Source: JBBRWV01 sp038248985 (GTDB lineage: Bacteria; Planctomycetota; Phycisphaerae; WQYP01). Taken from it: a DNA stretch of 16,949 nt. The stretch lies in assembly GCA_038248985.1 (NCBI GenBank), contig JBBRWV010000083.1, positions 1 through 16,949 on the forward strand, read 5' to 3'. Position numbers and translations under genes: made by a program. Each line of letters opens with the position of its first letter. Position 1 is the first letter of the stretch. Below are positions 7,645 through 14,394 of the stretch, piece after piece. The notes below the pieces were generated by a model. The model was not told where the DNA came from. It ran no database searches and saw only the letters and a program-made list of their open reading frames with translations.

Positions 7645-8622
7645 TTAGACCTCACGTGATTTAGAGGTGACGACGCGGTCGGAGACGGTTTCGTTTTTGG
7701 AGATGACGGCGCCGGGGCAGATGACGGAGCGGACGATGACGGCATGGGAGTCGACCTTGGCGCCATCGAGGACGATGGAGTCATGGATGACGGCCGAGGG
7801 GGCGACGAGGGCACCGGGTTCAACGATGGCGAAGGTGGATTGCCAGTCTTCGACGAAGGGGTCGGGGGCGACGGTTTTACCGGCTTGCTGCCAATGAAAA
7901 TGTTTGACGGCGTGGAGATAGCCTTCGCGGGTGCGGGCGCTGTGATTGCTGAAGGGTCGGCGGACGACTTTGACCTGGTGGTGGGCGGTGATGGCGGGAA
8001 TGGCCTGTTCTTTGAAGTCGACGAAGCCGACGTTTTTGATGCCGCGGAGGGCGCTGCAGCGGATGAGCATGGGGCAGTTGGAGGTGCCGTCATCGTGGGT
8101 GAGGATGGCGACATCGCTGAGGAGATCGGTGAGGGAGGTGGTGAGCGCGGCGAAGTCATCAAGGGTGATGGTGGTGGCGGAGCCGACGAGGATGTAGGAA
8201 TCATCGGGGTAGTGGGCGGCGATGTCGTAGAGGACGCCACCGGTGCCGCGATATTCCTGGGGGTCGCACTCGACGAGGATGCGGGCGGAGGAGGAGAGGT
8301 GGTTGAAGCGGAGGGTGCGTGGTTCATTGAGGAGGATGCGGACAGTGAGGGGTGCGCCGCCGCGGAGTTGGGCGAGGGATTCGACGTTTTGCATCCATTG
8401 ATTGAGGAGGGAGAAGCCGGGTTTGAGGGGGAGGTCGAGGACGGAGCGGTTGATGCCGGCGAGCAGGGGGGTGGGGCGGAGGGTGCCGGCGAGGAGGACG
8501 ATGGCTTCGATGGCGGCGAAGGGATTGGCGAGGCGGTCGCGGGTGGGCAGAGGGGAGGGGCTGGAGGGTGCGGGGGCGGATCGCGATGCCGCGGCGAGAG
8601 GGTGTTTGAGTAGAACGCCCAA
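7645..8622 (-). CDS. Nucleotidyltransferase-like protein with C-terminal left-handed beta-helix, probably degenerate
   Basis: 325 residues starting at a TTG (8622) with AAAGGA eight bases upstream; no ATG alternative lies nearby. After a low-complexity Ala/Ser/Pro stretch (about 10-30), residues 38-240 follow the layout of sugar-nucleotide nucleotidyltransferases: IEAIVLLAGTLRPTPL (38-53), SVLDLPL (60-66), EYRGTGGVLYDI (123-134), and SYILVGSATTI (142-152). The C-terminus (about 264-310) has hexapeptide-like turns (IVEPGALVAPSAVIHDS, then VICPGAVISK), as in GlmU/GDP-mannose pyrophosphorylase-like enzymes. The key glycine/arginine P-loop (GxGTRLxP) and the metal-binding Asp of the usual NGD motif are missing (VGSA instead), so catalysis is doubtful and a regulatory or scaffolding role is possible. 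Position between a glycosyltransferase and the exosortase ties it to polysaccharide assembly. Confidence 0.72.
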   Translation of the reverse strand: MGVLLKHPLAAASRSAPAPSSPSPLPTRDRLANPFAAIEAIVLLAGTLRPTPLLAGINRSVLDLPLKPGFSLLNQWMQNVESLAQLRGGAPLTVRILLNEPRTLRFNHLSSSARILVECDPQEYRGTGGVLYDIAAHYPDDSYILVGSATTITLDDFAALTTSLTDLLSDVAILTHDDGTSNCPMLIRCSALRGIKNVGFVDFKEQAIPAITAHHQVKVVRRPFSNHSARTREGYLHAVKHFHWQQAGKTVAPDPFVEDWQSTFAIVEPGALVAPSAVIHDSIVLDGAKVDSHAVIVRSVICPGAVISKNETVSDRVVTSKSREV

Positions 8623-8675
8623 GGCGTGATTCCTTTCTGGAGTTGTGGAAGGACGGGGAAAGGGGTTGAGGAAGA

Positions 8676-9464
8676 TTAGTTGCGTTGGCGGGGTGCGCCG
8701 AAGCCGAGGCGTCGGCCGCCGGCGTGGCTGAACATACTGAAGACGAAGGGGAGGTCATCGACGAGGTAGCGTTTAGCGAGCCGTTTGGGTTCCTGGGTGA
8801 GGCGGTGGGCCCATTCGAGTCCGCAGCGTTGGATCCAGATTGGGGCGCGGTGTACTTGTCCGGAGACGAAGCTGAAGCTGATGCCGACGCCGAGCCACCA
8901 GGCGTGGGGGAGAGCGAGGCGGAGGCGGTGGATAACGTTTTCCTGTTTGGGCGAGCCGAGGGCGACATAGATGATGTCGGGATGGGCGGCGAGGAGGGTT
9001 TGGCGGAGGTGTTCGACGGCGGCGGGGTTGCGTTCGAAGCCCATGGGTGGGCAGAGGGTGCCGGCGATGGTGAGGCCGGGGTATTTGGCTTGGAGGATTT
9101 GGGCGGCGTGATCGGCGGATCCGGGATCGCCGCCGAGGAGGAAGAGGGAGCGGTGGGATTGCGCGGCGGCGGCGCTGAGACTCCAGATGAGGTTGGAGCC
9201 GGTGACGCGTTCGGGGAGGGGTGTGCCTTGCATGCGGGAGGCCCAGACGAGGGGCATGCCGTCGGCGACGTGGAGGGTGGCGGGTTGGCAGAGGGAGGCG
9301 AAGGCGGGGCTTTTGACGAGTCGGCGGAGGATATCGACGTTGACGGTGACGACCCATCCGCCGCGGCGGGCGTCGAGTTCGTCGGTGATGTGGCGTACGC
9401 ATTGGGATTCGGCGAGTCGATGGAGGCGTACACCGCTTAATAGGATGGATTGAGGTTCGGGCAT
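8676..9464 (-). CDS. WecG/TagA/CpsF family glycosyltransferase
   Basis: 262 residues from the ATG at 9464; a TTG three codons upstream is possible but has no ribosome site, while GGA precedes the ATG closely. Family motifs in order: TVNVDIL (40-46), ADGMPLVWASR (67-77), LPERVTGSNL (83-92), LFLLGGDPGSA (107-117), YVALGSPKQE (166-175), GVGISFSFVSGQVHRAP (192-208), and LEWAHRLTQEPKRLAKRYL in the tail. The family (GT26) transfers N-acetylmannosaminuronate, ManNAc or related sugars onto lipid-linked acceptors at the cytoplasmic face of the inner membrane. Within this operon it probably adds a sugar to the undecaprenyl-linked repeat unit begun by the sugar transferase at 1068-2495. The C-terminal amphipathic segment is the usual membrane-association element. 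Donor sugar cannot be told from sequence. Confidence 0.94.
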   Translation of the reverse strand: MPEPQSILLSGVRLHRLAESQCVRHITDELDARRGGWVVTVNVDILRRLVKSPAFASLCQPATLHVADGMPLVWASRMQGTPLPERVTGSNLIWSLSAAAAQSHRSLFLLGGDPGSADHAAQILQAKYPGLTIAGTLCPPMGFERNPAAVEHLRQTLLAAHPDIIYVALGSPKQENVIHRLRLALPHAWWLGVGISFSFVSGQVHRAPIWIQRCGLEWAHRLTQEPKRLAKRYLVDDLPFVFSMFSHAGGRRLGFGAPRQRN

Positions 9465-9633
9465 ATTTTCCAAAAAGGTGGGTCAAGCGGCGGGAAGGGG
9501 GTGGGCTCCGCCCCTTTCGACTGCGCCGGTTTCTTTTGAAAGCGGGCATTCGATTCAATCGGAGGGCTTGGGTGAGGCGAAGCATCCGATCGCGGTACTG
9601 AAATTCTTGAACCCGAATTAGTTACGCGATGCG

Positions 9634-10218
9634 TTAAGCGAGGGGTTCAAGTACGGCTCCATCAATTTCGAGGCTGGTGGCCTGGCCCAGCGCTTCAATC
9701 TGGAGGATGAGTCGATCTCTGCGGGTGCGGCCTTCGACGACGCCCTGGAGGCCGCGGAAGGGTCCGGTGCGGACTTCGACGCGGATGCCTTTGGTGAGGA
9801 AGGGGTAGGGGTCAAGGGTGCGGCGGGAGGAGAGTGCCAGGGCGAGGTTGCGGATTTCCCAGGAGATTTTTTGTTGATCGGCGATGGGGATGATGCGGGC
9901 GACGCGATGGGTGCGGTCGGCATCGTAGGTTTGATCGAGTGAGCCTTTCAGGAATACATAACCGGGGAAGAGAGGGAGCTGGAGGGTGGTTTTGCGATCG
10001 CCGTAGCGGCGTTGGATAGTGACGAGGGGGAGATAGTGGGGGATGCCGAGGGAGGCGAGATTATCGGAGAGGGCTTTTTCCTGTCGGCTTTTGGTATGGA
10101 GGAGGTGCCAGGCGCCCGGGAGTTCGAGGCAGGAGGGAAACAGGAGAGTGGAGCTTGCGGGGGACCCGGATATGGATGCGCCTGGGCAATCAACAGTATG
10201 GATGATCTCTGAGATCAT
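9634..10218 (-). CDS. NusG/RfaH-like operon-specific transcription antiterminator
   Basis: 194 residues. After a 35-residue extra N-terminus comes the NGN domain: WHLLHTKSRQEKALSDNLAS (37-56), HYLPL (61-65), and LPLFPGYVFLKG (81-92), the standard NusG-paralogue signature. A KOW domain follows (about 141-192: GIRVEVRTGPFRGLQGVV). Paralogues of this size (RfaH, UpxY, LoaP) bind elongating RNA polymerase and let it read through long polysaccharide operons by suppressing termination, usually encoded first in the operon they control, as here. The start ATG at 10218 has AAGG about ten bases upstream. The WANALH-like early residues start only at 36, so a shorter form is imaginable, but no better start is evident. 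The start codon lies inside a perfect inverted repeat (10202-10218). A 169-base gap separates it from the next gene. Confidence 0.93.
   Translation of the reverse strand: MISEIIHTVDCPGASISGSPASSTLLFPSCLELPGAWHLLHTKSRQEKALSDNLASLGIPHYLPLVTIQRRYGDRKTTLQLPLFPGYVFLKGSLDQTYDADRTHRVARIIPIADQQKISWEIRNLALALSSRRTLDPYPFLTKGIRVEVRTGPFRGLQGVVEGRTRRDRLILQIEALGQATSLEIDGAVLEPLA
10202..10218. repeat. Perfect inverted repeat over the antiterminator start codon
   Basis: ATGATCTC-T-GAGATCAT, arms of eight bases with a one-base centre. The start codon of the NusG-like gene is the outermost triplet of one arm. It could be a DNA operator for a dimeric repressor; as RNA the hairpin is too tight to close fully but could partly sequester the start codon. 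Confidence 0.5.
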
Positions 10219-10837
10219 GACGGTAACCTTACACCTTCCGGCCGATTGGGGTACTGACTCCGCTCACGTCTGTTATTTCGACTAAGAAATAGCAGGACTG
10301 AAGGATGGCATCGGACATTATGCTGCCCTCAACCGGGAGTTCCGGTAATGAAGGCACCTGTGCGATGCGCGCAAGACGAACGATGTTGGTACATCGTGCC
10401 ACGGGTTATGGGATGCCCCGAAGCCAAATTACGCAATAACGGAAGTATGGGGCGGGATGACGCAGGTCAGCCGACCAAGGACACGTTACGGGACTGGCAA
10501 CTTAATTCGGGGGCTAAATCGCTAAACTCTCACGGGAAAGTCTACTGCCAATTCGCCGCGACGCAAGTGAATTGAAAAGAGAAATAACCGATTGAAATGT
10601 ATGAATATGACCTATCGAGGGGAAGTGAGAAGGGCGCGGGCTGGTGTGGAAAAATAGTTGGGGATTGGCGATGGGGGTGGGCGCATATGGGGCGTGAGGG
10701 GGGAGCGTTTGCGGGAGTTGGCCAGGGCGATTGGCGGCGGGATGAGGGAGGGGTTGGGTGTTTAATGGCTGTGAAGAGCGTAAGGAGACATTCCTGTTTC
10801 CTGTTAGGTCAGTTAGCAAGATCCCCCTAGTACCCTA

Positions 10838-10867
10838 GTTTTACTATCTTAACGCGCGAGGCTTCAA
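10838..10867 (-). promoter_or_regulatory. Candidate promoter for the exopolysaccharide operon
   Basis: On the minus strand TTGAAG (10867-10862) and TAAAAC (10843-10838) are 18 bases apart, each 4/6 to consensus. It lies back to back with the rightward candidate promoter at 10891 and would give a leader of about 610 bases ahead of the antiterminator gene. Weak alone; position is the main support. Confidence 0.28.
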
Positions 10868-10890
10868 AGTGGATGTTTTTGCTGATATTG

Positions 10891-10899
10891 TGCGATAAT
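10891..10899 (+). promoter_or_regulatory. Candidate extended -10 promoter for the PEP-CTERM gene
   Basis: TGC-GATAAT is an extended -10 element (TGn plus 5/6 to TATAAT) in an AT-rich stretch; no good -35 is seen (TGGATG at 10870-10875 is the nearest, 18 bases away). Transcription from here leaves a 5' untranslated region of about 195 bases. Confidence 0.35.
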
Positions 10900-10949
10900 A
10901 TGATGAAAAATGTGCTTGCATACTCGAAAATCAGAGATATGTTTGAGTG

Positions 10950-11014
10950 TTCCAGAAGAGCGATAGTCTGGAATAAGCGATAGCCCCGAGTTTTTAGTCG
11001 TTGAGTAAGTCGTT
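10950..11014 (+). repeat. Inverted and direct repeats upstream of the PEP-CTERM gene
   Basis: TTCCAGA (10950-10956) and TCTGGAA (10967-10973) form a 7-bp inverted repeat. AGCGATAG occurs at 10959-10966 and 10976-10983 (17-base period), and AGTCGTT at 10996-11002 and 11008-11014 (12-base period). Such spacing is typical of regulator binding sites or of 5' leader structure; none matches a named site. Confidence 0.4.
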
Positions 11015-11103
11015 AAATGAAGCAAGCGAAATCCCTGCGCTGGCGATGATGTGAGTTTGTCTCGTCATGTCGGTGAGTTAACATTTTTTTGAGAGGTATC
11101 GAA

Positions 11104-11940
11104 ATGAAAGTTTTTCGTGGGAAGAAGTCTGTGGCGAGTCTGCGCAATGTGTTGGCTGCTGTTGTGGGTCTGGTGGGTATTGCCGCGACCGCACAGGAGA
11201 GTTCGGCCAATACGGTGACGGCTTACCTGAATAGCGTTGGGCCGTACACGACCAATCTGAACATTTCGTTTGATGGTGGCGCGACCAAGGAATACAACGC
11301 GTACGTTGGCGGCATCAACTGGACGATTGTCAATTGGGATCCGGGGAGCGCCCCGGCGCCGCAGATGCAGATGTTCTGCATCGAAGGCACGGAGAACGTG
11401 TATTTGAACAAGACGGCGACGTGGAACTTCGGCGAAGCAGCGTCATTGTCGGAAGTGCCGAAGCCGTGGACGTCGCTCACGGGCCTGACGGGCATGGGGG
11501 CGACTAAAGCGGCGTACATTGAAGAGTTTTGGAACAAGAATTACAACTCGGCGTGGGCGATCAATACGTCGACGAGTGATGTGAATCTCAACGTCGGCGC
11601 GGCGGCCTTTCAGTTGGGCATTTGGGAAATCGTGTATGACGGCCTGACGGACGGGTTCTACGGCGGCATCACCGCCAACAACCTGGCGACGGGCAAATTC
11701 GAAGTGCTTAACGGCACCAGCGGGAGCCAAAAGGCTCAGGTGGATGCGGCGGTTGCGATGCTCAACAAGCTGACGGGCACTTATACGAAGACGACGTCGG
11801 TGGGCGCGATTTCGGGCAACGGTGTACAGGATCAGATTTTCGGCACCAGCGTACCGCTTCCCGCGGCCCTTCCGGCGAGCCTGGCTCTGCTGGGCGTGGT
11901 CGGGTTGGTGCGGTTTGTCAATCGCCGCAAGATGGCCTGA
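11104..11940 (+). CDS. PEP-CTERM (VPLPA-type) exported protein with possible thioester domain
   Basis: 278 residues from ATG 11104, chosen over an upstream in-frame TTG because GAGAGG lies seven bases before it. Signal peptide: basic MKVFRGKKSVASLRN then a hydrophobic core to about residue 30, with likely cleavage near 30-36. The C-terminus is a PEP-CTERM sorting signal of the VPLPA variety: VPLPAALPASLALLG (250-264), a short hydrophobic helix, then a basic FVNRRK. The central domain has one cysteine in MQMFCIEG (C92) and a distant AAFQLGIWEIVYDG (Q170), a Cys...QxxIW arrangement like that of Cys-Gln thioester adhesin domains. Likely processed by the exosortase at 6767-7639 and displayed in or on the exopolysaccharide matrix. 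It is transcribed away from the exosortase operon and ends at a strong terminator. Many N-x-S/T sites (NLNIS, NGT, NTS) fit the Thr/Ser/Asn-rich style of such proteins. Confidence 0.9.
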   Translation: MKVFRGKKSVASLRNVLAAVVGLVGIAATAQESSANTVTAYLNSVGPYTTNLNISFDGGATKEYNAYVGGINWTIVNWDPGSAPAPQMQMFCIEGTENVYLNKTATWNFGEAASLSEVPKPWTSLTGLTGMGATKAAYIEEFWNKNYNSAWAINTSTSDVNLNVGAAAFQLGIWEIVYDGLTDGFYGGITANNLATGKFEVLNGTSGSQKAQVDAAVAMLNKLTGTYTKTTSVGAISGNGVQDQIFGTSVPLPAALPASLALLGVVGLVRFVNRRKMA

Positions 11941-12008
11941 ATACGGATTGAGCCGTGTGCGCCGGTTTGGGAAGATCCCAAAACGCGCGAGCTAACAGTG
12001 TGAATTGA

Positions 12009-12050
12009 TGAAGCCTGCGAAATCTGCAATTCGCAGGCTTCATTGTTTTT
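12009..12050 (+). terminator. Intrinsic terminator after the PEP-CTERM gene
   Basis: TGAAGCCTGCGAA (12009-12021) pairs perfectly with TTCGCAGGCTTCA (12030-12042) around an 8-base loop, followed by TTGTTTTT. It lies 68 bases after the PEP-CTERM stop. The right arm contains the stop codon of the convergent phosphatase gene; the leftward side lacks a strong T run, so it is mainly a plus-strand terminator. Confidence 0.93.
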
Positions 12051-12675
12051 GCACGGGTAGCGGGACGGTGGCGGCGTGATGAAGCTTTTGGATGTCCATT
12101 TTGCGCAGGTAGCGTCGAATCGTGGCGAAGAGTTCGTGGAAGCCGAACTCGGGGAGCTCGGCGATAGCGGCTTCCAAGGTCCAGGATTGCACGACCATGC
12201 GATAGGTGGCCACCATCATGCCGGTGCGATCGGCACCATGCTGGCAATGGACGAAGATGGGCCAGTTCTCGGGATTGGCGGCAAGTTGGAGGAAGGCTTC
12301 AACATCTTCCTGCTCGGGATGCCAGGCGTTGCAGCGCAGGCGGAGGTAGCGGAGTTGGGTTCCGCGAAGGGCGTTTTTGTCATCATGCAGTGCGCGGAGG
12401 TTGATCACCGTTTTGATGCCCATCTTTTCGAGTTCGCGGAAGCCCTCGGGGGTGGGCTGGGCGCCGCGGTAGAGATGGGGCGAAATTTGAGCGAAGTTTC
12501 CGACGCCCGCAACCACTACCTTGGGTGAGGCGGGAGGATGCAGGGCTGGGATTGTTGCGACGGTGGGTGATGGAGGCGCCGCGGGAGCGGAGCGATCACA
12601 GGCGAATCCCACGAGTGAAGCGGCGCCGGCACCGACGCGGGCGAAAGTATGAGCGAGGCGATGGTGTTTGCGCAT
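12040..12675 (-). CDS. Exported protein tyrosine/dual-specificity phosphatase-like protein
   Basis: 211 residues from ATG 12675, chosen because GGAGGG sits seven bases upstream; earlier in-frame ATGs lack a site. N-terminus: basic MRKHHR, a hydrophobic stretch and FAC with Cys26, an imperfect lipobox, followed by a Pro/Ala-rich linker (28-52), so probably exported and perhaps a lipoprotein. The catalytic domain has LYRGAQPTPEGFRELEKMGI (68-87), TVINLR (89-94), and the active-site loop VHCQHGADRTG at 142-152 with nucleophile Cys144 and Arg150 (HC-x5-R). Such bacterial enzymes hydrolyse phosphotyrosine, or sometimes phosphoinositides or other phosphate esters; substrate unknown. Its nearness to a BY-kinase locus is suggestive, but a periplasmic location would not reach the kinase's cytoplasmic side. 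It is convergent with the PEP-CTERM gene and divergent from leuC; TATGAT at 12706-12701 is a possible -10. Confidence 0.88.
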   Translation of the reverse strand: MRKHHRLAHTFARVGAGAASLVGFACDRSAPAAPPSPTVATIPALHPPASPKVVVAGVGNFAQISPHLYRGAQPTPEGFRELEKMGIKTVINLRALHDDKNALRGTQLRYLRLRCNAWHPEQEDVEAFLQLAANPENWPIFVHCQHGADRTGMMVATYRMVVQSWTLEAAIAELPEFGFHELFATIRRYLRKMDIQKLHHAATVPLPVQKQ

Positions 12676-12759
12676 GGGAAATCCCTCCATAATGGGGAAC
12701 ATCATAAGCGAAAAACATGGGAGTGGTTTTCATTCATGCGTATCATTGATGCGGGTCGC

Positions 12760-12789
12760 TTGGAACGCGCCCCTGAAAGGCCCTATACT
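12760..12789 (+). promoter_or_regulatory. Sigma-70-type promoter for leuC-like gene
   Basis: TTGGAA (12760-12765), 18-base spacer, TATACT (12784-12789). The -10 lies within a CCCTA-TAC-TAGGG inverted repeat (12781-12793). About 45 bases of leader separate it from the start codon. Confidence 0.6.
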
Positions 12790-12838
12790 AGGGTTCTCAA
12801 TTTTTTCGGCGTCCCGCAGAGCGTACAAAGGAGCCTTC

Positions 12839-14245
12839 ATGGCCAGCATGACAATGACTGAGAAGATAATGGCCAAGCACAGCGGCCGCACGCACGTCAA
12901 TCCGGGCGACAATGTGTGGGTGGACGTGGACATTTTGATGACGCACGATGTATGCGGGCCGGGCACGATAGGGATTTTTCATAAAGAGTTCGGGCGGAAC
13001 GCGAAGGTGTGGAACAAGGAAAAGGTGGTGATCATTCCGGATCACTACATTTTCACGGCGGATGACAAGTGCCATCGCAACATTCAGATCTTGCGGGATT
13101 TTGTGAAGGAGCAGGAGCTTCCTTATTATTACGACCCGGAGTTTGTGACGAGCAATCCGGGGATACCGAATCCGTATTTGGATCCGACGAAGACGGCGTA
13201 CAAGGGCGTTTGCCATAAGGCGTTGCCGGAGGAAGGGCATGTGCGGCCCGGGGAGATTTTGCTGGGCACGGACAGTCATACATGTACAGCGGGCGCGTTC
13301 GGGCAGTTTGCGACGGGCGTGGGGAATTCGGATGCGGCGTTTACGCTGGGGACGGGCAAGACGTGGCTGAAGGTTCCGCCGACGATGAAGTTTACGTTTC
13401 GCGGGCAGATTCCGCCGTACCTGACGGCCAAGGATTTGATTTTGGCGGTGATCGGGGACATATCGGTGTCGGGCGCGACTTACAAGACGATGTATTTTGC
13501 GGGCGAGGGGATCGGGTCGTTGACGCTGGAAGATCGGATGACGCTGACGAACATGGCGATTGAGGCGGGCGGGAAGAACGGGGTGTGCGATGTGGACGAG
13601 AAGACGCTGCAGTATGTGCGGGCGCGTTCACGGGTGAAGGAGTGGGAAGTGGTCGAGGGTGATCGCGACGCGAAGTATTGTTATGAGAACGAATACGATC
13701 TGTCGGTGATGGAGCCGATGGTGGCCAAGCCGCACAGCCCGGACAACAAGGACACGGCGCACAACTGCCGGGAGACGAAGTTGGACCAGGCGTACATTGG
13801 TTCGTGCACGGGCGGGAAGATCACGGACATGATTTTCGCGGCGAACATTTTGAAGGGGAACCGGGTGAAGATTCCGACGTACGTAGTGCCGGGATCGACG
13901 GAAGTGCATTCGGACATGAAGAAACTGAATCTTCGCGGGGTGGAGAAGGGGCCGAATGAGAAGTCGATTGAAGATGTGCTGCGCGATGCGGGCTGTTTGA
14001 TGGGTGCGAGCGGCTGTTCGGCGTGTTTGGGCGGGCCACCGGACACGTTTGGGCGATTGAACAAGAGCGAGGTGTGCATCAGCACGACGAACCGGAATTT
14101 TCCGGGTCGGATGGGTTCAATGAGCAGCGCGGTGTTTTTGGCGAGTCCGTTGACGGTGGCGGCCAGCGCGCTGACCGGTCACATCACGGATCCGCGGGAA
14201 TACATTGCGGCGCCGATTGAGACCGGCATGGCGGGAGTGTTGTAA
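12839..14245 (+). CDS. leuC: 3-isopropylmalate dehydratase large subunit, type 2 (aconitase superfamily)
   Basis: 468 residues from ATG 12839 with AAAGGAG five bases upstream. The protein catalyses, with a LeuD small subunit, isomerisation of 2-isopropylmalate to 3-isopropylmalate in leucine synthesis in the cytosol. Visible hallmarks: TEKIMAKHSGR and VKPGD-like VNPGD start typical of the archaeal/type-2 LeuC group, LLGTDSHTCTAGAFG (141-155), the three [4Fe-4S] ligands Cys323 (IGSCTGGK), Cys393 and Cys396 (SGCSACLGG), and STTNRNFPGRMG (415-426). The first cluster motif reads SCTGG where SCTNG is commoner. The family also includes homoaconitase and methylmalate dehydratase, so leucine is the likely but not the only possible pathway. 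No leuD is present in the window, so the small subunit must be encoded elsewhere. It has its own promoter and is followed by a 149-base gap and the STAS gene. Confidence 0.93.
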   Translation: MASMTMTEKIMAKHSGRTHVNPGDNVWVDVDILMTHDVCGPGTIGIFHKEFGRNAKVWNKEKVVIIPDHYIFTADDKCHRNIQILRDFVKEQELPYYYDPEFVTSNPGIPNPYLDPTKTAYKGVCHKALPEEGHVRPGEILLGTDSHTCTAGAFGQFATGVGNSDAAFTLGTGKTWLKVPPTMKFTFRGQIPPYLTAKDLILAVIGDISVSGATYKTMYFAGEGIGSLTLEDRMTLTNMAIEAGGKNGVCDVDEKTLQYVRARSRVKEWEVVEGDRDAKYCYENEYDLSVMEPMVAKPHSPDNKDTAHNCRETKLDQAYIGSCTGGKITDMIFAANILKGNRVKIPTYVVPGSTEVHSDMKKLNLRGVEKGPNEKSIEDVLRDAGCLMGASGCSACLGGPPDTFGRLNKSEVCISTTNRNFPGRMGSMSSAVFLASPLTVAASALTGHITDPREYIAAPIETGMAGVL

Positions 14246-14302
14246 CGTCAGGCGTCGGCTGGCGATAATGGAGTGGCACCTGGGACGGACCTCGCGCAGT
14301 TG

Positions 14303-14318
14303 CATTGACGAGTCAATG
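14303..14318. repeat. Inverted repeat between leuC and the STAS gene
   Basis: CATTGAC-GA-GTCAATG, seven-base arms with a two-base centre, 77 bases ahead of the STAS start codon. A plausible operator for a dimeric regulator; too short and without a T tract to be a terminator. Confidence 0.4.
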
Positions 14319-14394
14319 GCCTGCGGTTATCCATCCATCCTCACGTCTGTTTCGGCCGAGAGATTCGGCATCACCGAACTGGTGGAGGTGTAGT

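Larger units (their letters stand above)
10219..11103. other. Gene-free divergent control region and long leader
   Basis: 885 bases between the antiterminator gene (leftward) and the PEP-CTERM gene (rightward). I find no convincing gene in it: the short open frames lack ribosome sites and recognisable domains. It holds several small inverted repeats: TATTTC/GAAATA at 10274-10291, ACCGG/CCGGT at 10332-10346, CGATGT/ACATCG at 10381-10396, and GGTC/GACC at 10465-10476. A very G-rich plus-strand stretch lies at 10620-10780 (C-rich in the leftward transcript), containing four G-runs with loops of 1, 7 and 5 bases at 10673-10703. Candidate promoters in both directions and direct repeats lie at 10838-11014 in an AT-richer part. 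No known riboswitch consensus was recognised. Confidence 0.6.

Noticed and set aside
9485..9530. GGGG/CCCC inverted repeat between the antiterminator and glycosyltransferase genes as a terminator
   Set aside because: Stem is short and interrupted, with no T run in the leftward direction.
10536..10550. Near-match to a sigma-54 -24/-12 promoter on the minus strand (TGGCAG...TTTC)
   Set aside because: The -12 GC is replaced by TC and no enhancer-binding regulator is in the window.
10348..10575. Small plus-strand open frame (75 codons) in the leader region
   Set aside because: No ribosome site and no recognisable pattern; codon use unlike neighbours.
10219..10600. c-di-GMP (GEMM) riboswitch in the operon leader
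   Set aside because: Considered because of the MshEN-like domain and a GACGCAAG string; the conserved GEMM core and pairing are not present on either strand.
10514..10830. Short open frames on both strands over the G-rich stretch
   Set aside because: Pro-rich or Gly/Trp-rich translations caused by base composition; no start signals.
10827..10842. Tandem CCCTAGTA/CCCTAGTT, telomere-like
   Set aside because: Only two imperfect copies; no array or end structure.
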